A DNA stretch of 64,000 nt from assembly GCA_964016985.1 (NCBI GenBank), contig OZ024826.1, forward strand, positions 62,688,910-62,752,909, given 5' to 3'. Position 1 is the first letter of the stretch, and each line of letters starts with the position of its first letter. Source of the stretch: Anodontia alba (Eukaryota > Mollusca > Bivalvia > Lucinida > Lucinidae). The notes under the pieces are model-generated. The model was not told where the DNA came from. It worked only from the letters and a program-made list of their open reading frames with translations, and ran no database searches. The position numbers and the translations under genes were made by a program. Shown here piece after piece: positions 44,111-55,400 of this stretch.

Positions 44111-44720
44111 GGGCAAGTATGGTAAGGTGTCAGGATATTTGAGGTAAACATGGTATTTTTTTCTCTCTTCTTTCTTTTATTTTTGGCAATAAACAAGATA
44201 TTACGTCGTTATCTCAACACTTTTTCATCATTCAGTCTGATCAGGACCTTTGTCCGCTTATAAAATTATTGGATACTAGAGAATATATGAATGGACAGGA
44301 ACAATCCAGAGAAGATCCAGATGAGACTGTGTGGATGCACAGGTTGATCTTGACCTTCACTATTCGAATGAAATAAGAGCTCATCATTACATGCGTTAAA
44401 GACTTTTTTTTTTGTATTAACATTTAGCATGTTGGGTAAACATTTCAGCAGACAATATTGAAATATTTTCCTTATTTTCCCTAGAAAATATAATTCGACA
44501 TTTCATGCAAACTGTCTCCTTGATTGAATCCTATTTTCTGGGTGGAAAATAAGAAAAATCACATCACTTGAAAATCACATCACTTTGACTGCTGAATCTG
44601 CCCAGAGCATGGTAAGTGTGAAAACAGCATAAGAATTTTCACATCGCGGTGATTGAGATGAAAAAGAAAGAAAAAATAAGACACACGTACAGAGAGAAAA
44701 TATTATTATGAGTAAAATAA
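44111..44720. other. Spacer with MITE-like fragment
   Basis: 44440-44610 contains the 'tttcatgcaaactgtctcc' and GAATCTGCCCAGAGC blocks shared with 5455-5620. Nothing else recognised. Confidence 0.4.
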
Positions 44721-45822
44721 ACAAGAGGCCCACGGGCCACAGCTTGCTCACCTGAGTGACATAGCCACTGCAGATATGCAGATGTTATGCAACATTTGTC
44801 CAATCCTATCACTGCAAATAGTGAAAGGATCATCATAAAGCAGTTCTTAGTTTTGAAGAAGAATATATGGGCATGACAGTCAAACTCTTAATCACATTTC
44901 AACAGTAGGATCAATGTGAAATTTGGTGGAAATTGGCTAAATGGTTTCTGAAGAGTTGATTAACAATATCATGATTTTATACATGTTAATAGCACAGGGG
45001 CAGGGAAATATAACAGATGTCAAAAAGATTGCCTTTGGAAACAAAGAACTCACTACGGATTAGAAAATGGGAGACTGAGTTTTATTGACTCTTCATAAGC
45101 TGTAATGAAGTTTGCAACACTGCTTACTGTGGTTTTGGAGATGTCATTTGAAAAATTCATTTTTTTTTTAATTTAATGCTGCCATGGCAACCAAACAAAA
45201 TGGTCACTGGTCATAAAAAAACATAAACTGGGTAGACAATCATCCAATGATCATAACTGCCAAATATGGTTCAATGTTTATGGAGAAAATGCAATTTAAC
45301 CATTTTCTCATTATAAGTCTATGGGAGTTTTCTGTTGCCATGGCAACCAAATTAAGAGACAGATTGGCAGACTTTTAGCTATTTTCAATTGCCCTTACCC
45401 ATTTAACATTTGTACCAATTCAGAGTCCTACTGCTTCTGTGGTTTTGGAGGAGTAGTCAAATTAAAAAAAAATCCCTTTTATTTAATGTTGTCATGGAAA
45501 CCAAACAAAATAGCCCCTGGTCATGAAATGCACAAACTGAGTAGACAATCATCAAATGATCATAACTGCCAAATATGGTTCACATCACTTCACTAGTTAT
45601 GAAGAAGATGCAATTCCATTATAAGTCTATGTGAGCTTTCTGTTGCCAACCAAACCATGAGGCAAATCACCATAATTTTAGCTATTTTTAAAGGCCCTCA
45701 CCATGCAATATTCTTACCAAGTTAAGGACAAATTGCTTCAATGGCTTTGGAGGAGTTGTTGTTTGAAAGTGTTAATGGACGGACGGACAACCAGACGGAC
45801 GACAGACAAAAAGTGATCACTT
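44721..45822 (+). mobile_element. Array element: shared head, different core
   Basis: The head (44721-45005) matches 15592-15880 closely, including palindrome, CTCACCTGAG, GCAGATATGCAGATGTTATG and TCAATGTGAAAT blocks. The core is unrelated to the 145-bp array: two ~300-bp units with GCCATGGCAACCAAACAAAA, CATAACTGCCAAATATGG and ATTATAAGTCTATG (45180-45370, 45485-45660). Tail: GGACGGACGGACAACCAGAC and GTGATCACTTA, cut off at the palindromic element at 45827. Confidence 0.82.
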
Positions 45823-45826
45823 ATTA

Positions 45827-46379
45827 TATATCTGTTTCTAATTTAGGCATCAACTATGAACTGCAAGAGGCGGATATGAATTCGAAAGCCTCTTATCACT
45901 GTGCAGTCATGCTGATCTGAGTCTTTGCTGGGTGCACATGTGAAATTGTAGGTTTTGCTGTGCTCTGGCTCACTTGTGGGTTTGACATTCTTACAGCACA
46001 GAACTATATTTTTATGTGCTCTGGCTCATTTGTGATTTTGACATTCTTACAGCACAGTACTATATTTTTTTATGAATGTAAAACAGTATTTCACTAAAAT
46101 GCAGTGGTTTTACAATAAAATATTTTTTATAAACTGACATAGCTTTTTTTCTCTCCCAAGTCCTCTAAAAGGAGGTTGATCAGGGTCTACACTTCTAGTA
46201 AAACAATGTTTGTGCTGTAAAAATGTCAAAATCACAAATGATTTAGAGCACAGCAAAACCTACAATGTCACATGAGCATCCAACAAAGATCTGCCTGCAC
46301 AACTGCACAGTCTCATAAGAGGCTTTCATATCCGCCACATGCAGTTCATTATTTTTGCCTAAATTAGAAACAAATATAG
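45827..46379. repeat. 553-bp palindromic element
   Basis: Left arm 45827 to about 46050 and right arm about 46190-46379 are reverse complements: TGTTTCTAATTTAGGC ends, then ATGAACTGCA, GGCGGATATGAA, GCCTCTTAT, TGTAGGTTTTGCTGTGCTCT, TTTTGACATTCTTACAGCAC. The TTTGACATTCTTACAGCAC segment occurs twice in the left arm. A short AT-rich centre. Probably a MITE. 46380-46557 is unannotated. Confidence 0.85.
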
Positions 46380-46557
46380 TTATTTGGCTAATTCCGGGTG
46401 TTAGCTAGTTTCGAATAAGTGAAAATGTCGTCATCAACGACGGTGGTCAAAATTAAAAAGGAAAAATTGGTATGGTTCTGTCATTCATTTATTCTTCGTC
46501 ATATATCAGAAAATAGATATGGGAAATATTACCTTATTGATTGATATGACCCGATTT

Positions 46558-46869
46558 CCCCTAGCAGACCTAAATTTTGCCCAACATTATACAAAGGAGT
46601 GCATGATTTGCATATTTTTGGTAACGTTGGTTCAACGTTGGGCAAACCTTACACAACATATCAAATAAAACTGTTTGTTTCCAGTATTTTGCATAACATT
46701 GACCCATATTGTGCCAACTATAACATTATTTTACTGACATCAAAATAATTCATCAGATTGATATCATGGTTGGCCCAACGTTGGGCTGCATTGGACAGCC
46801 AACGGATAACCATCAGCTAATGATGCAACTCAATGCCAATGTTGGGCCAACATTGTCATGCTATCTGGG
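46558..46869. mobile_element. MITE-like, GTTGGCCCAACGTTGGGC motifs
   Basis: The interior holds many forms of GGCCCAACGTTGGGC and GTTGGGCCAACATTG in both orientations. The ends CCCCTAGCAGACC and (reverse complement) CCCAGATAGCATGAC are only loosely inverted, so the termini are provisional. Confidence 0.55.
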
Positions 46870-47215
46870 TTTGAACACCCTGTGGTCCATCATACGTAAT
46901 CAACAATTTCTTTAAACGACATCTCCTCTTAAAGTAATGATCCAATTTCCTCAAAACTTTACAGAATTGTTCCACTCATGGCCCTTTACCAAAATTGCTC
47001 AAATGGTTCCACTCCATTGAACAAGATTGCCACTAGAGCTTAAAATAGAAAAATCTTTAAATGACATCTCCACCGCCAGTGGCCCGATTTAAAAATAATT
47101 TCACATAAATGTTCCTCTTTTGACCCTCTACCAAAATTACTAAAATGGTTCCCGATGGCTGAACAAAATGGCTACCAGAGCTAAAAATAGAAAAACCTTT
47201 AAGCCTGCAACTGGA

Positions 47216-48734
47216 GTATAAAAGCCACAAGATAGCACTGTATGCAAATTTCATACAATTTCAAACATGCTTCACAGCAGAGAAACCTTTTTCAAGATTT
47301 CTTGGAATTTACTTCATTAATATTCTTAATTTGGTGTCCAAGTGGGCAATTATATTTGCACTGATTCTGCAGTCAATGTTTTTGTATTAAATGAGTTTTA
47401 AATGCTTTTCTGTAAAATACTTTTTTTTTCAACTGTCAAATTTTGAATTTCTCCAGGAGCTTATTATTCATGAGAAGTCATGACCCTGTGGCCTTGATTG
47501 TAAACAAAAGCATGTGCTCCAGCATCATAACACAGATGGTAAATTTTATTGCTCTATAAGGTTACAAGGTCAGTAATCCCTGAGAATGCCAAACCATTTT
47601 ATATTGCTTACAATTTATTGCACAATGATCAAACTATTTCATAGATGAACACGGATCTCTTTATTTGACTTTGGTTATCCATATGATGTAAACAAAATTT
47701 AGATCACTGAAGTATATTATACAGTTAATTTTAACTCATAATTCCTTGGTTTTTATTTTCAAAACAAAACAGAATAAATTTTTAAAGACAGCAAAAAGAT
47801 ATAAGATTTCATTTGTAAATAATGGCTATTTTTTTTCTGAAAAAAAAAAAAGAAAGAATATAAAATGGGAGATTACATGGGAGAAAAAAAGGTCCTACCC
47901 TTGACCAGCTAAAATTTACCCCTTTTATTTTTTTTTATCCATTGTTAACAACTGAATTTTCAGAATCACTGCTGTATATACAAACATTTCTGTCCTGGAA
48001 TTCGTGCAGTGAAACTAATGTTTGTATCACCAGATATGAAATCACATTATACATTATGCTATTCCAAAGTAGAAAAAAATCTAGACATGTCAAACTTATT
48101 TTTTTCCCAGAAAGTTCCAGGATTTGGCGGGAGATGCATCAAGGTCATGGCATGTCTGGGAGCTACCAATATTTATGGGGTTGTAATCGCTAATGTTCCT
48201 TTCATATCTTCCTTTTTCTCTTATCAAATAGTACAAAGGTCTGTTTTTGTACACAAAAATAGCAGATCACTGCCGTATTAGAATAATACAAATTTCCTAG
48301 ATAAAATGCTCTGTTCAGCCCCATCAGCTGATTGTGTAACAAATGGAACAAACTGACTTCTCCAGTAGGTCAGCAACCCCAAATGTAAAATCAAACGAAC
48401 CTGCTGGAGCCATTATTGATTTTCCAACACTTGATGGGCAGCTTTAGCCTGGCACCAGGCTATGAGTTTTACATTTCAAAATGAACAAAGGTAAAATACT
48501 CCTCCTAGACTATTTTTCTCCACATATCATCTCTCTTACCAGTCAGAAACTCTTAACTGATCAGCCAAATCAGACAGAAGGACATTTTTTCCAAAATATT
48601 AGGTTTTTGTAATATAAATAGTTTTTATGTTGATTTATGTATCAGTTAGACGGGAGCCAGTCCAGGGATCTCTTATCTGTGGATAACCAGGCCTATAATC
48701 TGCAGTGCCAGGGTACCGCAAGTTGCAGGTTTAA
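47216..48734. other. Apparently low-copy DNA, possible exon
   Basis: No repeat seen elsewhere in the window. A polypyrimidine tract and AG at about 48097-48111 (TTATTTTTTTCCCAG) is followed by an open stretch (KVPGFGGRCIKVMACLGATN and more). There is no clear donor, no recognisable family and no neighbour exon, so this is only a possibility. Confidence 0.25.
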
Positions 48735-49437
48735 ATGACATCTCCTTCGCAGCCAGTGGTCTGATTTCAAAATGATTTTGCATAAATGTTCCTTCTATGG
48801 CCCTTTACCTAAATTGCTAAAATATTTCCGCTCGGCTGAACAAAATGCACACCAGAGCTAAAAATAGAAAAACTTTTAAACAACATCTCCTCCTAGGCCA
48901 GTGGCGTGATTTCAAAATAATTTCACAGAAATGTTCCTCTTATGACCCTTTACCAAAACTGCTAAAATGGCCATCACAGGTAAAAATAGAAAAGAAAAAA
49001 AAACACCTTTAAACGACATCTCCTCTGCACCCAGAGGCCTGATTTCAAAATACTTTCATAGAAATGTTCCTTTTATGGCCCTTTACCAAAATTGCTAAAA
49101 TAGTTCCACTTGGCTGAACAAAATAGCCACTAGAGCTAAAAATAGAAAAAAAAAAAAACTTGTAATAACATCTCCTCCTATGCCAGTGGCCCGATTTCAA
49201 AATAATTTCACAGAAATGTTCCTTTATGACCCTTTATCAAAATTGCTCAAATGGCCACCAGAGCTAAAAATAGAAAAAAAAATCTTTAAACATCTTTACC
49301 CAGGCCAGTGGCCTGATTTCGAAATTATTTCACAGATATGTTCCTCATATGCCCCTTTGCCAAAAACTGCTAAAATGGTTCTGCTTGGCGGAACAGAATG
49401 GTCACCAGAGCTATAAATAGAAAAAAAAAAAAGAACT

Positions 49438-49525
49438 TTATGAAGAGTCTCAATAAAACCGAGACTCCCATTTTCTGATCTGTAGTGTGTTCTTTGTTTC
49501 CAAAGGCAATCTTTTTGACGTTTAT
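49438..49525 (+). repeat. Left copy of ~85-bp direct repeat
   Basis: ATGAAGAGTCTCAATAAAAC to GGCAATCTTTTTGACGTTTA; recurs at 50656-50742 in the same orientation and reversed at about 45015-45100. The two direct copies flank the CATATGGG element. Confidence 0.8.
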
Positions 49526-49578
49526 TTTACTACACAGCAGCTGGTATTAGTGCCATGTGGCGGTGGTAGAACGTCTCC

Positions 49579-50523
49579 CCCAGCAAGCAATATATATGGG
49601 ACCCATATGGGCCCAATATAGGATTCAATATGGGTCCTATATGGGTAGCCCATATAGGGCCAATATGGGGTTTGCAACCGGGGTACATCTGAGACCCATA
49701 TGGGCTGGCCCATATGTGTAGCATTTGGGTCCTAGATGGGTCAACCCACATTTCTGTTCCAGAAAAGAAAAAAGACTTTTTTTACACATTTTTACACAAA
49801 TAATAATAATTCCCCAGTCCCAGCCAATTTGATGGACTGGTAAGGGACCAACTGGGTGACCTATATGTGCAAGTTATTGCACATGCGCACAATTACGATG
49901 TCTTAAAGATATAGGCGCCCTTTTAATAATAGGAAATGAGGTTCTTATGCGTATTTTTATATACCGCTCAATTTTAAAAGTAACAGGGACATATGGTTTA
50001 AAATAAAAATATGACCATGAATTGATGTCCATGCCGGGAAAATAATTAAGATAAATTTAATAGATACATTCATTTTGTAATGAACTAGCTATTATTTTTA
50101 TTTTATTATTTTCATCATTATTTGCATTTAGGTCAGGAAATTTAATATTTTTTTTTTATATTATGCTTAAATAGTAGTACAGTTGTTCCCCTTAATACCT
50201 ACACAGAACCCATATGGGTCCCATGTAGTAATAGGAGTCAACATTGGAACCATAGAGGTCCAATATCTGTATCACATCGGAGCCAATTGGGCCCCGATTA
50301 TGAATCTTGAAATTGTTACTTTTCCAGTACTGTTTCAATTTTATCTCTGGTTCCCACGTATTAGAATTTATTTGTATAGTTATCGCATTTTACCAATATG
50401 GGATCTATATGGGTCTGATATGGGCAAAAAAAAAAAAAAGCCTATAGGGGGGCCCATGTAGGACCCGAATGGGATAAATACCCAGATTCTGCCCATATGG
50501 GTCCCATATATACGTTTGCTGGG
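49579..50523. mobile_element. 945-bp TIR element with CATATGGG repeats
   Basis: Left end CCCAGCAAGC then ATATATGGGACCCATATGGG; the right end is the complement of CCCAGCAAACGTATATATGG and GACCCATATGGGC. Terminal regions are filled with CCATATGGGTCC and GGGCCAATATGG palindromic words. The interior is AT-rich. No target duplication can be fixed because both flanks are C-rich. No transposase. Confidence 0.78.
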
Positions 50524-50655
50524 CCCCATACTTTACCATAGTGCAGATTATATTTCATTTCCTTTGGGACCATTGGGCCCATTGTGGTATATTTGAAAAT
50601 GGAGTTCTGCTTGTGTATACGCTAGAGGGCATAAGCAGTGTTGCAATCTTCATTG

Positions 50656-50742
50656 CTGCTTATGAAGAGTCTCAATAAAACCGAGACTCCCATTTTCTGA
50701 TCTGTAGTGTGTTTCTAAAGGCAATCTTTTTGACGTTTATTT
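50656..50742 (+). repeat. Right copy of ~85-bp direct repeat
   Basis: As at 49438-49525, lacking ~9 bp (CTTTGTTTC) in the middle. Confidence 0.8.
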
Positions 50743-51235
50743 AAACAATATCTCTTCCTAGGTCAATGGCCTGATTTCAAAATAATTTCACAGAAATGTT
50801 CCTCTTATGCCCTTTTACCAAAATTGCTAAAATGGTTCCACTTGGCTGAATAAATTGGCAGCCAGAGGTAAAAATAGACAAGAGACTTCTTTTCCTGCTG
50901 GTACTTCTGAGAGTTTCTTTGCTTCACAGAATTTTCTTTCCCTGCTGGTGCTTCACGTAGTCTTCTTAAACTGCTGGTGTTTCACAATTTCCTATTTATA
51001 AGTTTTGCCATGGCAACCAAACAAAATGGCCACCTTTAATCGACATCTCGCAAGCCATGACACCATCACTTGCACAAGCTGTCTTGAGCATCGGTGGGCA
51101 ATCCAGGGCCATATGGCCCTCTTGTTTATGTTCTATCAGATTTGTTCTTACAGAGGTCTGTCAGTTTTGAAATATAACAATAGTTTAATCATAACAATAA
51201 TAATGCAATCTCGTTAACAAACTAGAAAAGCTTTT

Positions 51236-52331
51236 TTTCCTATCATCCTTCTTCCAGTGACAATCCTATAATCTATAAATTTTCGTTATAGATTTCTCAG
51301 AAACTATGAAAGCTATAAATATTTTGAATTCATGCTTACCAGATAACATCACTGTAGGACATGGTAACACGGCAACATAAAACCTATCAAGGGATTTAAA
51401 TCCATGAGTTGTGGGCTCTTGGCCCTGATTCCAGTATACAAGATACATCAGCCCACTATCCATGTGTGTAACAAGTTTCAATTTTACAGCCTTCATAGTT
51501 CCTGAGAAATCTATAATGAAAATTTATAGATTTATCGCTTACAGAAAAGTGTGATGAAAAGTTTTCATTAATGGCAAATTGTAAAACCTATCAAGGGATG
51601 GAATTCTTAGAGTTATGGGTCTGGTATACATGATATATCAGCCCACTGTTCAGGCGTGTATCAAGTTTCAACTTTACAACTTTCATAGTTCATGAGAAAT
51701 CTATAACGAAAATTTTTCATTGATGTTTAATGTAAAACCTATCAATTTTTCATTTATGAGAAATTGTAAAACCTATCACAGGACTTAACTCCAAAAGTTA
51801 TGGGCCCTTGGCCCTGATTCCAGTACATATTACATCAACCCACTGTCCATGTGTGTACCATGTTTCAACTTTGTAACCCTTACAATTCTTGAGAAAAGTG
51901 TGACAAAAATTTTTCATTAATGGCAAATTGTAAAACATATCAAGGGATGTAACTCCAAGAGTTATATGCCCTTGGCCCTGATTTTGGTATACACCAAACA
52001 TCAGTCCATTGTCCATGTGTGTACCAAGTTTCAACTTTACAGCTTTCATAGTTCCTGAGAAATCTGTAACGAAAAATTTTTCATTTATGGTAAATTGTAA
52101 AACCTATCAAGGGATGTAACTCCAAGAGTTATGGGCCCTTGTCACTGATGCCTGTATACATGAAACATCAACCCACTGGGTGTGTGTGTACCAACTTTGT
52201 TACCTTTACAGTTCTTGAGAAAAGTGCAATGAAAATATATCTGATGAGGGTGCACAGAATGAGGGACAGAAGGAATGATGGAAGGACAAGGCAAATCCAG
52301 TATAGCCCCACTTTTTCAAAGCGGGGCTATA
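51236..52331 (+). repeat. Array element, ~165-bp core with hairpin end
   Basis: About six to seven monomers keyed by AAAACCTATCAAGGGATGTA, GAGTTATGGGCCCTTGGCCC, GCCCACTGTCCATGTGTGTA and TTCATAGTTCCTGAGAAATC. The first ~80 bp (51236-51315) are inverted relative to the rest. The end at 52301-52331 is a 9-bp stem TATAGCCCC / GGGGCTATA preceded by a GGGACAGAAGGAATGATGG tract, a terminus unlike the GTGAGCTAA type. Confidence 0.8.
52301..52331 (+). other. Terminal hairpin of array element
   Basis: TATAGCCCC (52301-52309) and GGGGCTATA (52323-52331) pair perfectly around a 13-bp loop ACTTTTTCAAAGC. It lies where the other elements carry the GAGCAC/GTGCTC hairpin. Confidence 0.8.
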
Positions 52332-52469
52332 ATGACACAAATTCATGTGTCATATCTGATTGTCACATATGGTGATTGGCTTTAGTGAGGCACTTCTATA
52401 AGACAACTGGGAGAAATATTATACATATCAATTTTATTTTTTAAATTATGTCATAAAGTATATGATAAA

Positions 52470-55400
52470 AGAAATAAAAGCCCGCTGCGGGCAAGCATCC
52501 TCCAACGTCATGGCTTTGTCAGTAAAGAGTTGTGACTTTTAAATCCGTATGATAGGAGGATAACCCCAAAACCACAGGTACATCTTTAGACCATGTAGAA
52601 CAAATATGCATAGTTTCAAAATGACTGGTAGAAAATTCTAGTAATTGCGCCTACAAGGAATCTATTCCAATTGAACCTGGAAAAAACTAAGTCAAAAAAG
52701 TGGAAAAAGTTGATAAAAAATAATGGGAGGATAACCCCAAAACCACACACACATCTTCAGACCATGTAAAACAAGTATGCATAGTTTAAGAATGATGAGG
52801 GCCACTAGACAAAGCTGTGTACCAAATATCAAAGGCCTGGGCCTTATGGTTTCAAACAAAAGATTTTTAACGGTTTTCCCTATATAAAGCTATGTAATAC
52901 AAGTGGGCCTTGGGACGGGGCCATTTTTGGCCTCAGGGCTATAATTGAACAATCTTGGTAGAAGTCCACTAGATGAAGCTACATATCAAATATCAAAGAC
53001 CTGGGCCTTCTGATTTCAGTCAAGAAGATTTTTAAAGGTTTTCCCTTTGTTAGTCTATGTAAAACATGTTGGCCACTGGGCGGGACCATTTTTGGCCCAC
53101 AGGCTACAATTTGAACAATCTTGGTAGAGGTCCACTAGATGAAGCTACATATCAAGTATCAAAGGCCTGTGCATTCCGGTTTCAGTCAAGAAGATTTTTG
53201 AACGTTTTCCCTATGTTAGTCTACGTAAAACATGTTGGCCCCTGGGTGGGGCAAATTTTGGCCCCAGGACTATAATTTGAACAATCTTACTAGAGGTCCT
53301 CTAGTTGACGCTACAAATATCAAAGACCTGGGCCTTCTGGTTTCAGGCAAGATTTTTAAAGGTTTTTCCCTATAAGGGTCTATGTATAACATGTGACCCC
53401 TAGAGCGGGGCCAGTTTTGACCCCAGGGCTATTATTTGAACAATCTTGGTAGAGGTCCACTAGACAAAGGTGTGTACCAAATATCAAAGGGCTGGGCCAT
53501 CTTGTTTCAAACAAGAAGATTTTTCAAGGGTTTCCCTATAGAAGTCCATGTAAAACATATGGGCCCCTGGGCAGGGCCATTTTTGGCCCCAGGGCTATAA
53601 CTTGAACAATCTTGGCAGAGGTCCACTTGACAAAGCTGTGTACCAAATATGAAAGGCATGGGCCTTCTGGTTTCAGACGAGAAGATTTTTAAAGCTTTTT
53701 CCCTATAAGGGTCTATGTAAAACATGTGACCCCTAGGATGGGGCCAATTTTGACCCCAGGGCTATAATTTGAACAACTTTGGTAATGGTCAATTAGGTGA
53801 AGCTACATACCAAATATCAAAGACCTGGGCCTTCTGGTTTCAGACAAGAAGATTTATAAAGGTTTTTTCCTATATGGGTCTATGTAAAACATGTGACCCC
53901 TAAGGCAGGGCCATTTTTGGCCCCAGGTATATAACTTCAACAATCTTGGTAGAGGTCCACTAGACAAAGCTGTGTACCAAATATCAAAGGCATGGGCCTT
54001 CTGGTTTCAAACAAGAAGATTTTTAAAGGTTTTTCCCTTTAAGGGTCTATGTATAACATGTGACCCCTAAGGTGGAGCCAATTTTGACCCCAGGGCTATA
54101 ATTTGAACAATCTTGGTACAGGCCCACTAGACAAAGCTGTGTACCAAATATCAAAGACCTGGGCCTTCTGTTTTCAGACAAGAAGATTTTTAAATGTTTT
54201 CCCTATAAGGGTCTATGAAAAACATGTGACCCCTAGGGTGGGGCAAATTCTGACCCCAGGGCTATAATTTGAACAACTTTGGTAATGGTCAATTAGGTGA
54301 AGCTACATACCAAATATCAAAGACCTGGGCCTTCTGGTTTCAGACAAGAAGATTTTTAAAGGTTTTTCCCTATAAGGGTCTATGTAAAACATGTGACCCC
54401 TAGGGTGGGGCCATTTTTGGCCCAAGGGCTATAACTTCAATAATCTTGGTAGAGGTCCACTAGACAAAGCTGTGTACCAAATATCAAAGGCATGGGCCTT
54501 CTGGTTTCAGACGAGAAGATTTTTAAAGCTTTTTCCCTATAAGGGTCTATGTAAAACATGTGACCCCTAGGATGGGGCCAATTTTGACCCCAGGGCTATA
54601 ATTTGAACAACTTTGGTAATGGTCAATTAGGTGAAGCTACATACCAAATATCAAAGACCTGGGCCTTCTGGTTTCAGACAAGAAGATTTATAAAGGTTTT
54701 TTCCTATATGGGTCTATGTAAAACATGTGACCCCTAAGGCAGGGCCATTTTTGGCCCCAGGGCTATAACTTCAACAATCTTGGTAGAGGTCCACTAGACA
54801 AAGCTGTGTACCAAATATCAAAGGAATGGGCCTTCTGGTTTCAAACAAGAAGATTTTTAAAGGTTTTTCCCTTTAAGGGTCTATGTATAACATGTGACCC
54901 CTAAGGTGGAGCCAATTTTGACCCCAGGGCTATAATTTGAACAATCTTGGTACAGGCCCACTAGACAAAGCTGTGTACCAAATATCAAAGACCTGGGCCT
55001 TCTGTTTTCAGACAAGAAGATTTTTAAATGTTTTCCCTATAAGGGTCTATGAAAAACATGTGACCCCTAGGGTGGGGCAAATTCTGACCCCAGGGCTATA
55101 ATTTGAACAACTTTGGTAATGGTCAATTAGGTGAAGCTACATACCAAATATCAAAGACCTGGGCCTTCTGGTTTCAGACAAGAAGATTTTTAAAGGTTTT
55201 TCCCTATAAGGGTCTATGTAAAACATGTGACCCCTAGGGTGGGGCCATTTTTGGCCCAAGGGCTATAACTTCAATAATCTTGGTAGAGGTCCACTAGACA
55301 AAGCTGTGTACCAAATATCAATGGCATAGGCCTTCTGATTTCAAACAAGATTTTTAAAGTTTTTTCCCTATAAGGGTCTATGTATGATATGCCACACCTA

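Larger units (their letters stand above)
46893..51125 (-). mobile_element. Reversed ~147-bp-core array element with insertions
   Basis: Head on the minus strand at 51125: ACAAGAGGGCCATATGGCCC. Core monomers are the reverse of those at 29879-31078 (GCTAAAATGGTTCC, ATTTCACAGAAATGTTCCTC, CAGAGCTAAAAATAGAAA), at 46900-47215, 48735-49440 and 50745-51010. They are separated by unique DNA (47216-48734) and by a TIR element inside a direct repeat (49438-50742). The tail side ends at about 46893 without the AGGTGAGCTAA terminus. Whether 46900-47215 belongs to the same insertion is uncertain. Confidence 0.72.
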
